The notes under the pieces were generated by a model. That model did no database searches, was not told the DNA's origin, and saw nothing but the letters and a program-made list of their open reading frames with translations. A DNA stretch of 64,000 nt from Nectonema munidae (lineage: Eukaryota > Nematomorpha > Nectonematoida > Nectonematidae): the NCBI GenBank assembly GCA_030549495.1, contig JAUIRK010000061.1:310001-374000 (forward strand), written 5' to 3'. Position numbers and translations under genes: made by a program. This document shows, one piece after another, positions 32,961-44,285 of this stretch (position 1 is the first letter of the stretch; each line of letters begins with the position of its first letter).

Positions 32961-33789
32961 CTATTGAATCAGTTGTGTAAAAATTTTTCAAAAAATGGTT
33001 ATATATTAGTTATATAGTAAAAATATTTTTTGTATATTTTGACTTATGATACTATCTTCAATAATTTTGAATATGAAATATTTATTTAAAAAATAAACGT
33101 ATTATAAAATATTTTGAAGATTAGTATGAGAGAAGAATGCAACCTGAAAACTAGTTGAGAATGGAACGTGTGATTAAGAGAAATAATAAAAAAATGTATC
33201 TTCACTTAATGGAAGATCTATCATGTTCCGATGAGCTAGGAAAGCTAATTATAAATTTAAATTGAATTTGTCCATTTTTTACCTTTTGCATTAAAGAGAG
33301 AGTCTTTTAGATGAAAAAGATGGACAACTTTTTGTAATTGAACAATGAACATCACCAATGATTTGATGAGAAAAAAAACTTTTGAACTGGCATTGGTTGA
33401 CAAATATTCAGGCCTGATAATAATATACATGATACTGATAAAGAAGCCTAAGATCATCAAAAAGATTCTTTAACCAGAATGCGTTGAGAGCGAAAAATCT
33501 CTTCAAAATAAATCATAAAAAAGTTTTTTTGAACGCAGATTGCAGAAAATAAATTTATAATGAAAAAAGAGATGCCAAGTTAGGATCATCATAGAATGAA
33601 TAGCAAAATTACATACTGTAAAGTATAGAAGATATGACGCAGAGACTACCAGTCGATAACGAATTTGTAACCAAAGGATGTAGGTCCTATCGAGATACTT
33701 AATTTACTGACAAATGAAATATTTTGAGTGAAAATAAATTAAGAAAACTATTACCAGAAAAATACTTCAAGTAAAATTTATTTTGAAGT
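32961..33789. other. No gene recognised
   Basis: AT-rich sequence without recognisable coding, hairpin or terminal motifs. Confidence 0.5.
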
Positions 33790-34320
33790 TTATATATTTG
33801 ACATTGATTGACATGCTTGATCGATTTTTTGACACGTTTTTTTGATTTTATAAAATGAACATCACCATTAAATTGTACGTAACATACTTAAAAATGGGTA
33901 CATATGTATAAAAACTTTTTGTAAGAGTAAAAATTTTAATTTTGACATGGGCTGTCATATTTAAATCTTTTTACCGGTTTGACTGGTTTTATTAAAAAAA
34001 AGGAATATCACCAGTAAACACAGCGTGTAGATAAAAAGTTTATTTTTGAGATGAGCTGTCATATATAAATCAATTTTTTGACAGGTTTGATTGATTTTCA
34101 TAAAAAATAAATTTCCTCACTGAATTCAGCATACTTGAAAATGGGTATATATGTGTAAAAAACTTTATATAAATATTTAAATAAAAAGTTCTTTCTTGAG
34201 ATGGTCTGTCAAATATATATCTATTTTTTGAGAGTTTTGATTCATTTTGATAAAAAAAAATATGGATATCATCACTGGATTCAGCAATTAAAAATATTTA
34301 TAAAAACTTTATAATGTCTG
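33790..34320. repeat. Diverged tandem repeat of about 130-150 bp
   Basis: Units keyed by GAGATGRKCTGTCA, a TTTTTTGACAGGTTTGATT block and CATCACTGGATTCAGC recur four times (near 33810, 33950, 34065 and 34200) with heavy drift. The run ends just before a GC-rich GGGGGGACACTTTACGCCCC block at 34330. Confidence 0.6.
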
Positions 34321-34479
34321 AGAAAAATAGGGGGGACACTTTACGCCCCCCAGCACTTGAGCGGACAAATTTAGCCCAGCAATAATATGGTTAAAGGTAG
34401 TTTATTAAATGTTAAAAATTTTAAGTGTACTAGTTGTTTTGATTTTAAAAAAGTTAAACTTAGTAAAGAAAAGTTAGTA

Positions 34480-35030
34480 ATAAAAGATTAATCAATTTTG
34501 TTACTTGGGAGAAGTTATAGATCAGATAGGTAGTGTAAGTAGAACACCGAATTAAACTAGCTTGGAAGACATTTAAATCTTTAAGTAGTGTTCTATGTGA
34601 TAATACTTTTTCTTTAAACATAACGGGTTATCTTTATAAAAGTTGTATTAGAACTAGTTTAGTATACAGCAGTCAAAGTTAGGCGTTAAAAGAAGTTGAG
34701 AAAAATATGCTAAACATAACTGAGATGAGAATGTTAAGAATTATTTGTAAATCTACTTGGAAAGACAAATTAAGCAATGAAAAAATAAGAAGTTTATGTA
34801 ATGTAGATGAAATCAATAAAGTAATAGAAGGCAAAAGTGGTTTGGACATGTAAACAGAAGACCATGTGAAGAGTTAATTAATATAGCGTAGAAACAGCAA
34901 ACTATAGGTAAGTCTAAGGATAGACCAAAATTAACAGTAGTTCTTAAGGATATGAAAGAAAGAAATTTAAAAATAAGGGATGAACAAAATAGGGAATTTT
35001 GGGAATGTAAAATTTTTTATATGTATCTTC
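34480..35030 (+). pseudogene. LINE reverse transcriptase 3' fragment
   Basis: A conceptual frame with stops reads YLGEVIDQIGSV, then SSVLCDNTFSLNITGYLYKS, LVYSSQS.ALKEVEKNML, NITEMRMLRIICKSTWKD and SNEKIRSLCNVDEI. This is the C-terminal pattern of non-LTR RTs with the LxGxVIDxxG, VYxSETWAMK and TEMRMLRWMCG blocks. It is a different LINE lineage from 29376-32360. It ends about 60 bp before the hAT element. Confidence 0.75.
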
Positions 35031-35100
35031 ATAGTTGCAACACGGGCTAGAGCCTACTTTCCTGGGAAAGTAGCCTTAAAATCGATTTATTATTGTTAAT

Positions 35101-36607
35101 CAGTGGCGGATCCAAAGAAGGGGGGGGGGGGGGGGGCTGATAGGCCTAGCCCCCCCCCCCCCCTTATGAAAAATGGCTTCGAAAATTACCCTTACTAATT
35201 TTGCTTTTTCCTAAAACAATACATGTTTGTAGTTGATTACGTTTATATCAACTATATGACAAATCGAAACATTATTCTGTCTAAACACCCAATTTGAGTA
35301 GTGAAAATGTTGATAATATATTATCAATAATATCACACAGTGATTCACTAATAGTCTTTCAACGGGCGAATTTGACAATGGTTGCACTCAGTGTGCTGCG
35401 GTGTTGACAGGTATGATGAATAAACCCTTTCCCTATCGCTTTGCTGTAAATGCATCAACAGATAAGACATCTAAATACAGGCCCAAAGTTCCATGTCAAA
35501 CTCGTTGGGTGGAGAAACACCAGGCTATTCACACAGCATACTTTTTGTATTCTGTAGTGATTGATGTACTTCATTGACATAAGCAGGGATAAATCTTCTT
35601 CCTCTTCAGAGGCTAATTGCTTAGTCAACTCTCTAACAAATCCGAGTTTGTTGTTGGGCTGGTTTCGATGAATGATGTAATGACTCTAACCAAAAAGGTA
35701 TCTCTTTTTTACAATCTAGTTCGAATGATATTTTCTCTTCTATGAAACAAGCTGCAATCATAAAACAGCAGCTCGAAGAATGGAGAAACAACGAAACTGA
35801 GTTTGAGAAAATTTTTTAAAAGGCTCAAAAATTGTATGGGGAAGAGCATTTGAGTATTGCAAAGATAGTAGGAATGACAAAAAGACTAAAATTTCAGCTG
35901 CCTCTCCAATGGAGTTTTACCGCCATTCCATTTTTCTGCCTTTCTTGGATGGTATTATTTCGCAAGTTGTTGATTGATTTGAAAAACACAACACTACTGT
36001 TAGTCTTCTTTGTGGTCTATTACCACAGTTTGCTAAAAAAATTAACGTTAATGATGTTGGAAACGAATTTGTTATTTACTGTGGACTAGTGAATTGCAGC
36101 TTGGAAGAACTAAAGAATTGGAGTTCCAAACTTGGCAACTTTTTTGCAAGTCAACTCCTGATATTTAACACGATTCAATTGCAACTTTGAAAATATGTGA
36201 AGAAGCATTTTATCCAAACATCTACAAACTTTTAACCATTTACGCCACCTTACCAGTTCCCTCATCAACCGCTGAGCGCACTTTCTCAGTACTTAAAAAT
36301 TTGAAATCTTATCTTCGATCTAATACAGAATATCGGTTGAATGGCCAACATTAGCTTATGTTCATCGAGACATAAGTTGTGCTGATATCGTGAGGAAAAT
36401 ATAAAGTATGAATCCACTTGCATAAAAAATAAAATTTTGAAATTTATTCATGGCAAAATGATGTTAAAAATATGAAAACATAGGTAATTAATGTTTCTAA
36501 AAGACATAATACAGCTGTCGTATTCTTTAAAGACTTTTAACAAAATTGCAAAAAAATTAAATAGATTTCGCCCCCCCCCCTATAAGAAATTTCTGGATCC
36601 GCCATTG
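35101..36607 (+). mobile_element. hAT element, complete ends, 8-bp target duplication (1,507 bp)
   Basis: The left end CAGTGGCGGATCCA and the right end, read inverted, CAATGGCGGATCCA match at 13 of 14 positions. TTGTTAAT is present on both sides (35093-35100 and 36608-36615), a perfect 8-bp duplication as hAT transposases make. Close to the left end is a G-run/C-run palindrome around AGGCCT (about 35119-35164); a C-run also lies near the right end. Inside is a decayed transposase. Confidence 0.93.
35340..36410 (+). pseudogene. hAT transposase remnant (P52rIPK/TTF-type family)
   Basis: Recognisable pieces in changing frames are SKYRPKVPCQTRWVEKHQAI (about 35467) in the middle domain and FYPNIYKLLTIYATLPVPS followed by TAERTFSVLKNLKSYLRS (about 36210-36330), the hAT dimerisation domain. 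The N-terminal zinc finger and first catalytic region are not visible, which fits an internally deleted copy. There are many stops and frame changes. Confidence 0.8.
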
Positions 36608-36615
36608 TTGTTAAT

Positions 36616-36976
36616 ATTATTATATTTAAAAAAAAATAGAAAATCAAAAAAAGTATTTCTCCAAAAACTCAAATATAAAAGAATTAAAAAATATACTTAA
36701 TTAAACTGTTAGTGTTAATTAACGTAAAAATTAAATGTTCAGATTTGAATCTCAAAATTTTTTATAATTTAGAACAAAAATCATGTAAAATTTTAGTAGG
36801 TCATATTTTTTTCAAAAAGCGAAAAATGGTAAGAAGTGAAGATTCATTTCATGATGTATGAGATGCTAAATTGTTTAAAATATAACTATAATCCATTTGA
36901 AAGCCAGTGAATTCATAAATTGTATTTCCTTGCATTTTTATGTTGCATCTTGCCCTTTTAAATATATTTTTGATCT
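36616..36976. other. No gene recognised between the hAT and piggyBac elements
   Basis: AT-rich spacer with A-runs; no motifs seen. Confidence 0.5.
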
Positions 36977-37492
36977 TTAACCTTAGCAGGACGGAACTTT
37001 TTAGAGCAACACTAAGGACGGTTAATGGGAGTTTTACTCCAATTTTTAAAAAAAGTATATTTCTTTTTTTTAATAAAGCTTTAGCATATCAAAGTCCTTT
37101 TAAGAATGTTTTTGTTCAGTTTGATATGTTTCCATGTTTTTTATACGAAAAAAATCAAAAAACTTATTTCAGAATTAACGCCATCTATAATAAAAAAGAG
37201 TTTGTTTTAGTTAACGTCATCTATAATAAAAATAAAAATTGCATTCAACTTCCATAACGTTTACACTTATTAGATATACATATCTAAGAAAAAATTTTAA
37301 ATTCATCTATTATATTATTTGTTAAATTATTTCAACAAACGCTACTTCATATGCAAAAAAGGCATATTAATCATAGATTAATATTTAGTTTTTTTCAAAT
37401 ATATAAAAAAAAATGAACTAACATTTATTCAACTATTATAAAAATACAACACACGAGTATTATAATAAAAAATTCGTAAATATTTACAATTA

Positions 37493-39241
37493 TTATGTGT
37501 TTCTGCACTTTTTACACATAAATAAAGTATGGCTTTTACAAATGAATTTTCCACATACACTGCATTTTCGTGTTCCCCTTTTTCTTGGCTTACAATCAAT
37601 AAAAGAGCAATATCCTCGTTGAACTGATGTAGTTGGGTTCTCGTCAACATCAAAAAACCCGTAAAAAGATAATAAGTTTCTGGTAGATAAGCGAGTAAAT
37701 GAACTTTGACTTCTAATCAACATGCATTTTTCAGCTAAAAGTAGAGAAAGGTGTTTTATAAAGCATTTTCTTCCTCCTCTTGAAACTGACGGGTATGCAT
37801 CTGAATCATTAGCTCTCATAATTACCCAGCTATTATTAACTGCAATATCAAGAAAATTTGTAAAAATTGCAACTGGCCAACGTCTAGAAGACTTATAACA
37901 GCTGTAATTTCTTGCCATTCTGTTAAAAACATCCACTCCAGATTTAAACCTATTATAATCTAGAATAGTTTGAGGCTTTTTTCTGGGCCCAAGAGTATCT
38001 ATTTGTGATAGATGTTGACTAGATAAAACATAGACTGGTTTGAAGTTTTTTTTAGAATGTTTTTCCGGTATATAAACTGTTAACGAAGAGGTTTCTGAAT
38101 ACAAAAATCTACTCTCAAAATCATTCAAACACAGACCTTTTAAATGCGCTGGACGGACTACATGCGGCATGAACCTTCTATTACTTCTTACCGTACCACA
38201 GATTGTATAGTTTTGATTTTTGGCCCAATTACACAAATCCTGGGACATGAAAAACCTATCTGCATAAATACCAATACCGGTCGGTAAGCAAGAAATATTT
38301 ACCAATCTTTTTACTATATTATTGGGTTTAAAATGATCCCTGTCCACTAAACCACTTTCATAAATTTCGCTACAAAAAACAAAAAAACTGGACGAGTCTA
38401 CACAGTGATAAATTTTCATACCATATAGACCTGGCTTGGATGGGTCGTATACTTTTATAGGTGACCTGCCTCTATACTTGACGAGCTGCTCGTCAATTGT
38501 AACGCAATTAGATGGTGACCAATATTTATGAAAGTTTTCGAGGAAAAAATTTTGTAAGTATCTTATCGGAGCTAATTTATCTGAACTATTTCTTGTAGTT
38601 CTTGAATCAAATCTTATAAAGGTACGAATAAGAATGAATACGTCTCTACTGATTGCAGCTTTTAAAAAAGGGGTTCCATACTTTTCAGAAAAAAGATGTT
38701 TGACATCAATCTGCTGATCTTTAGACTGCCCAATGTAAAGAATACAGGCTAAGTATGCTAGCAAATGTTCCATTGAAAACCTTTCATATAAACTTTTGAG
38801 GTTCTCCAACAAACAATTAGGACTTCTACAAAAAAAACATTTAACTAAATAATGTTTTCTAATAGAAAATTACTTGTAGTTTTCTTCCATTCTTTCTTTT
38901 GTGCAGACAAAAATATGGTTCAAAAGAGATTCAGTGAAAAAAAGATTAAAAATTTTCAAAGGATCTTTCAAATTTTTTGCCGTATCTTTTGGACCTGGTC
39001 TACTTGAGATGATATTAGTTGATGATCTTCTTCCACAAATCTCTCTGGGTTCCCAAAAAAATTGGGTTCCATCTGGTGCTACAAGGGACACATCTTCGCA
39101 AAGAGCCGTTTCTTCATCGCTTGAATCTGTTTGCCCTTCGCTATCAACTGAATTTTGAATTTCATATTCACTATTTGAAAAAACGTCAGAACCAGAGGTT
39201 TCTCCTTCATCACTACTTGTATAAAAACTTGAGGAGCTCAT
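37493..39241 (-). CDS. piggyBac transposase, intact through one 48-nt intron (566 aa)
   Basis: Exon 1 runs 39241-38874, the intron 38873-38826 (GTAATT...TTTTTTTTGTAG) and exon 2 38825-37493 (TAA). The splice is in phase: NYK joins SPNCLLENLKS, giving 566 residues, close to the 594 of the Trichoplusia piggyBac protein. Exon 1 is acidic and serine-rich, then has WEPREICGR and the PGP segment typical of the N-terminus. The catalytic core follows: D235 in VTIDEQL, D313 in GIYADRF and D422 in SGVDVFNR. The D-to-D spacing of 78 equals that of the Trichoplusia enzyme (268 to 346). The C-terminus is a Cys/His-rich domain (CSFIDC, CSVCGKFIC, HTLFMCKKC) that binds the element's ends in this family. No internal stop or frame break was seen. 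The enzyme cuts and pastes DNA in the nucleus at TTAA sites. Confidence 0.92.
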
Positions 39242-40391
39242 AATAAAATTTTGCGAAGTAACTTAGGAAATCCAAATTAAGCTTGTCAAGAAATGGAAGA
39301 ATTATTACACATACACAAATAATGCAAGAGAGAAAGTTTTGTGTAATCTATACGCTTTTCTTCACTATTCATTCATGCCAAGGAATTATTTACCAAATGT
39401 GGTGAGAAAAAAGATAACAAATGCATAGACAATTATATATGGTTCGTGTAGTCAATGGAACAATTGAGGTCACTCTAGCCGCATGCGTATTCTCGATAAA
39501 AAATCAATATCAAGTAAGAGTTCTTTGTGTTTGAAATCATATTTTGATTTATTTCTGCGTTGTATGATGTGTCTTTTATTACCCAGATAATACCATGACA
39601 CAAATTCAATAAGGAGTCCATTCTCTTCATTTTTTTATTCAAGTACGCAACCATGCGCTGTTCAACAAATCGATCTAAAAGCTTATCTAATTTTTTTAAT
39701 CTTTTTTACTTTTTATAAAATATTTTGCACTGTAGAAAAATAAATTTATAAAAACAAAGTTTTGAATAGTGATCAATACAATTTTTTCACAAAACTACAT
39801 AATCATACGTTTGTTTGTTTTGTTACTTCTTTTTTCTTTGTAAATAAAAAAAATATTATAGTTCTTCTTTTTAATTTTTTATATATAATATTTTGCACTA
39901 TGGAAAACAAATTTATGAAAATAAAGTGTTGAATATTGAACAATATAGTTTTTTTCACAAAACTACATATTCGTACGCTTGTTTGTTTTGTTATTAGCTA
40001 ATAATGAAAGACTTGCTATAATATCCAAAGCGAAGGAAATAATAGAAACTTGATTTTCGAACGTCATGTGTTTCAAAAATAATCTTCAGAAAAAAATTCT
40101 AAATTTGAAATGCACTTCAAATTTATATTTTTATAACTTGTTTAAGGTTACAACTTAAGTTTTTCATAAAAACATATTAATTTTAGATGGCGTTAAATTT
40201 AAATTTCGTATAAATTACTATAAATATTTTTTCATGTGGTGAAAATTTTATATTTCTTTTTATCTTTAAAACCCATTAAAAAAAAATAAAATACCACCAA
40301 GTTAGCATATCGACTAGCTATATTTTTCTATCAGAAAAAGAGATTTTAAATATTTACTAGCCAAAAAAAGCCCTACTCCGTCCTTCTAAGG
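39242..40391. other. piggyBac 5' non-coding end with a 167-bp duplication
   Basis: Upstream of the transposase ATG and within the element. A block keyed by ATATTTTGCACTRTRGAAAA and CACAAAACTACATA is present at about 39718-39830 and again at about 39886-39990. The promoter should lie here, but I cannot point to a specific core element. Confidence 0.6.
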
Positions 40392-40395
40392 TTAA

Positions 40396-42339
40396 GAGGT
40401 GTTAAATTTTTGTTTTAAAATATTTTGTATTATTTTCTTAAAGATATGTTGTATATGACAGAACCTGTCTCGTATTTAGAAAGAACTTTGAAAAATCACC
40501 TGTAGCTTGACAATTGAGAACGAATGCTATCAAGAAAAAAAGCAGCATTTCGGAAGAGGGTGTAGAATTCTGGCAGAGCTCCTTTGAAAGAATTACATGT
40601 CCTTTTATAATTAGAAATTTTTGTCATCATCCCAAGGATTTTGTTTGCACTAAAAGTGCTGATCCACCTTCGTTTACCTTCTGTCTGGATTTGTAGCTAG
40701 CCATACGAAACGTGGCTTGAAAATGATTTTATGAAGAAAACATTTCTATGAAAGAAATAGCAAAACTCCCTTTATAACGCTGTCAAAAAGACTTACTTCT
40801 GGCTGAATCGTCATTTGTTTGTTTTTCCCATCAAATATATGTGTCGTTGAAGGAAAGGCGTAAATGCAATTTGAATGTGATGATGGAGGAATACTAAAAA
40901 TTACTTTTCATAACTTAAAATTTACTTTGTCATAATGTATTGCCATCAAAATATGCCTGACTACAATTGCTTGAATGTCAGATCATTTTTCATCATCACC
41001 ATATGCTTCTATGATATGCGCTTATTATCCTGTGATATGACTGTGATGCAGACAGTATTAACGGAAGTTTTAATTATACAGTTCACGAAAAAATAGAGTT
41101 GGAACTGTCTTCAAAATGTAAGAAACTGAATTTCTAACAATATCAGTCCTCATTTTGATCAAAATATACAGTAATTCTATAAAGATTCTTCATATCACAT
41201 TGTCAAAACAAAAATTGCTAACCCATTTTGGACTAGCGATTCACATTTGAATCAGTAAAAAATATAGTTAATTAGTTAGTTTTTAAACTAACTAAGCTAG
41301 TCTTTTCGCAGAATTCATACTCTTTGCTTTCACTCTTTAAAACATCATAATCTTCATCATTTTCCATAACATTTGTGCTCTACTTCACTTTAGCAGCTCT
41401 TCTTCATATTTACGGATCTTCTTAATAGCTTTTAAACCTATTAACAATTTATTACAAGATGGAAATGTATTTTTCAACTATCAACCCTACTTTTCAAACC
41501 TTGAAAAAAGGATAATTGTTCATTCAAGACATATAATATAAATTTTTAGCATGGTTTTTATTCGACAATATTTTTATCCTTTAGAAATTTAATACTTCAG
41601 CAAAACTTTTAACTTTATCAAATTTCATTAACGATAAAACTTAAAAGGTTTAGTTTTGTGGTATTATTATTGATAAAGCACATAAGCATAGCTGACAGAT
41701 TATGAATTATTGGCGAAAATAGAATTTGAACTTTCATAAGCTGGTTCATGGACTTCATAGTCAAAACGACCAAAACTAAAACGTGCGAAAATCAAAACTT
41801 CTGAAGACCAATTGCTCCAAAACCTCTAATCTTAACCCTAACTTTGAAAACATTACAACCCTTTACCTACCCATAATACTAACCATTTAAGCTTTTTGGT
41901 TTTCGGACGTTTTGACCAGGCACCTCATGGCCTACTCCAAAAGTGTCCAACAAGCTGCTCTTATACTTTATAGAGGGGCGGTCCACTTCGGGTGAACATT
42001 TTGTGGGGCTGCATTTTTTTTCGTAAAGTTACTATAATTTGCCCTATATTTGTCATCGCTTAACCCTTATCGCATGGACTTAAATTTTTAGTAGGTTATG
42101 ATATTTTGTTATAAACACGACAAATTTTCCGATTTCTCCGGGTGGCATATTTGCTAGCTACACCTCTGGGTCTAACAAAAAGTACACTGAAATATTTAAA
42201 TATTTTTTCTGAAGTTTAGTTATTTTAATTTAAAAAAACTTAATTTTGCTGAAGTATTAATGTTTGAAAAGTAGGGTAACTTTGTTGGAGATTGTTTTTT
42301 AAATGAGTAATATTTTAGAGTTTTAAAATCTCAGATATA
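40396..42339. other. No supported gene between the piggyBac element and the transposon stack
   Basis: AT-rich. It contains a small inverted-end repeat (41759-41918, listed separately) and, near 42160, TTGCTAGCTACACCTCTG, which resembles one degenerate hAT/MITE end. A 60-codon open stretch at 40514-40696 has no recognisable motif. Confidence 0.45.
41759..41918. repeat. Short dispersed element with GGTCAAAACGTCC-type ends
   Basis: The left end AGTCAAAACGACCAAAAC and the right end, read inverted, GGTCAAAACGTCCGAAAACC are related. The interior has CTTAACCCTAAC and CATTACAACCCTTTACCTA, which recur in the array unit at 47092-47260 and its copies. MITE-like; no coding. Confidence 0.55.
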
Positions 42340-42760
42340 TTGGAAATGATTGAAGATTCGAACCTAAATGCAGAAGAAGTATATATTGAGCCTCCACTTA
42401 ACTCATGTTCAGTAATTTCTGAAGAAGATTCTTGTGATGAAGAATCATATGATATAAACACTTTAGGAGCATCTCACTTAGCTGCTTTCTGTACTTTAGG
42501 TTCAAGAAGTGATTCTGAGAGTGAAAATGATGTTCAAATTAAAAAAAATAGACATGATAGACAAATAGAAATGTAAAATGGAGTTCGAATCATCAGGAAA
42601 ACTCTTTATCAACTTCTTTTCTGCCAGAATTTGGTCCATTTTACTACGATCGTCTCTTGAGTGTTTTTGACGTATTTTCTTTTTTTTTAAATGTAAATAT
42701 AATAGATATGATAGCTGAGTACTCTAACTTTGGAAACTAGTGTTCTAAGGGTAGATACAG
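42340..42760 (+). pseudogene. piggyBac-like transposase N-terminal fragment (second family)
   Basis: An open stretch encodes EVYIEPPLNSCSVISEEDSC and later YDINTLGASHLAAF and GSRSDSESEND, the acidic N-terminal pattern of PGBD-type proteins. After a stop at 42576 it continues as FLPEFGPFYYDRLLSVFDVF, the start of the core. It is unlike the N-terminus of the intact element at 36981-40391, so a different lineage. The core and ends are missing. Confidence 0.6.
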
Positions 42761-42835
42761 GGCGAATTTATTTGCATTGCTGCTACTCTGTCACTTCTCT
42801 CTTTAAAATGTTATTTTATATAGTTTTACTCACAC

Positions 42836-43240
42836 TCATGCAAACAATCGAATACCAAGAGGCCAACAAAAATATATCGGTTTAATAACAAAAAGTTTAA
42901 TTAATTTTATTAAAGTTAATGTTTCAAAAAGATTTACGGAACGTGCGCAAAAAGGAACATATTCTAACTTGCAGACCACTGTAAATTCCCGACATATTAG
43001 CCACATTGTCATAATGCTCTGGCAACTCATGACATGCAAATCAACACCAAATCTCTGATCAATTTCACCGCCTTTGAAGTCAGCACAATGGTCAGGGATG
43101 TTTTTAAACCCCAAGAATGTTTTAACTGGCTTATGGTCAGACTTTACATAACGAAGTATGAGTGTAAGTTCATCAGAATGTCTAACATCAAGCATGAATT
43201 CAACAATGATTGGGTAATATTGCGTTTAACTCCATTTTCA
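42836..43240 (-). pseudogene. hAT/zf-MYM-type transposase fragment, minus strand
   Basis: Reads MLDVRHSDELTLILRYVKSD, KPVKTFLGFKNI, then GVDLHVMSCQ; after a frame change it continues SYDNVANMSGIYSGLQVRI. These are the conserved LRYV...ERFL and CRGQ.YDNAANMSG...GVQ blocks of the DUF4371-type hAT family, with the second catalytic aspartate in YDN. It is broken by the frame change and truncated on both sides. Confidence 0.8.
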
Positions 43241-43293
43241 TAATTAAGTAAATTGGCCAACCTTTTGTTTCCCATATACCAATTTTTTTACCC

Positions 43294-43931
43294 CTAATTC
43301 AGATGCGCCACACAAATTTTTAAGCTCTTTCTCAGTTTGTTCTTTATCATTTTCATGGATGAAAATGCTTGCTCACATCTATAAGTTGTTCCGAAGTGAC
43401 ATGCATAACTTTGGGCAAACTTTCTCAGTACTGGAAAATGTTGATATGGTAAAGATCGCCAAAAATCAATCATTTCAGATGCACTTGGGAGTGAGGAAAG
43501 TGCATCAAATTTACTCTTTAGTACTGAATTAGCTTTTAAATCAATAAGTTCCATCTGTATATTGGTAGGCATTTTCAGAATGTTTTGTTCAGTAAGTGAA
43601 AATGGATTTATAAACGCAAGCATACAGCCTTCTTCTTCATCAAAATTACTAAAACGACTATCAAAAGCCTCTTGTAGTAATATGATTTTTTCAACACATT
43701 CTGTAAATTTATAACTATCTTCAACATATTCATTTCGTTCCTTTAAATGTGGGATTTGGCTCAAATCCTTGTTTTCTAGCTGAGAGATAAACAATTTTAG
43801 CTTCATATTGAATGCATTGATATCATTTACTAGGCTAGGAAACAATTTGTCTTTACCCTGAAGTTTTGAATTTAGGTCATTGAGATGGCTGGTAATATCA
43901 ACTAAAAATGCTAAATCAAACATCCACTTTT
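43294..43931 (-). pseudogene. hAT transposase C-terminal fragment (GTF2IRD2/ZBED-like), minus strand
   Basis: Open over more than 200 codons, read right to left: WMFDLAFLVDITSHLNDLNS, a region with FINPFSLTEQNILKMPTNIQ, then MIDFWRSLPYQHFPVLRKFA, and finally HFGTTYRCEQAFSSMKMIKN, the hAT dimerisation domain. It has no internal stop but is only the C-terminal third. The reading starts at the left edge of the 5.95-kb tandem array, which truncates it. The neighbouring fragment at 42836-43240 is on the same strand but downstream, so the two are not one gene in order. Confidence 0.85.
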
Positions 43932-43967
43932 CGCACTTTATCAATTTTTCTCACTTTTATCAGAGTT

Positions 43968-44285
43968 TTTATTAAAATAGAACTTGCAAGTCTGGCTAGG
44001 ACGCGGTTAAAACATGACTTCTGTCTTCTTAGTGTTCATTGTGAGGCGTTAGTTGTCACTGGCCCAAGATAACTTATAAGTTGATGACTGCATTTTCTGC
44101 TTATTCCTGGCGTTCAGTGTATGTTATCCACAAAAAATTTCAAATAACTGTCCGTTTAAGCTTTGTTAAGGCAAGCAGTCGTCTTTGTTTATGCATCTTC
44201 CCATTAGTCCTGTACCTGATGCATATTCCTTCTTCCTTGTAGAGAAAGGCGTTGATTAAAATGGTTGTTAATCTAACAAAGACCG
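43968..44285 (-). pseudogene. LINE reverse transcriptase fragment in array unit 1
   Basis: On the minus strand: GICIRYRTNGKMHKQRRLLA, then after frame changes LTMNTKKTEVMF. These match the GIxIRYRxDGKLFNLRRLQAKT...GLTINTKKTEVM blocks that flank the catalytic YADD box in one common LINE lineage. The YADD region itself is decayed. Broken by several stops. Confidence 0.7.

Larger units (their letters stand above)
36981..40391 (-). mobile_element. Complete piggyBac element with TTAA duplications (3,411 bp)
   Basis: TTAA at 36977-36980 and 40392-40395 flanks the inverted ends CCTTAGCAGGACGGA and, read inverted from the right, CCTTAGAAGGACGGA (14 of 15 positions match). TTAA target duplication and CCY-starting ends are diagnostic of the piggyBac superfamily. 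The element holds one spliced transposase gene on the minus strand and about 510 bp and 1,150 bp of non-coding sequence at the left and right ends. Everything needed for transposition appears present in sequence. Confidence 0.93.
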
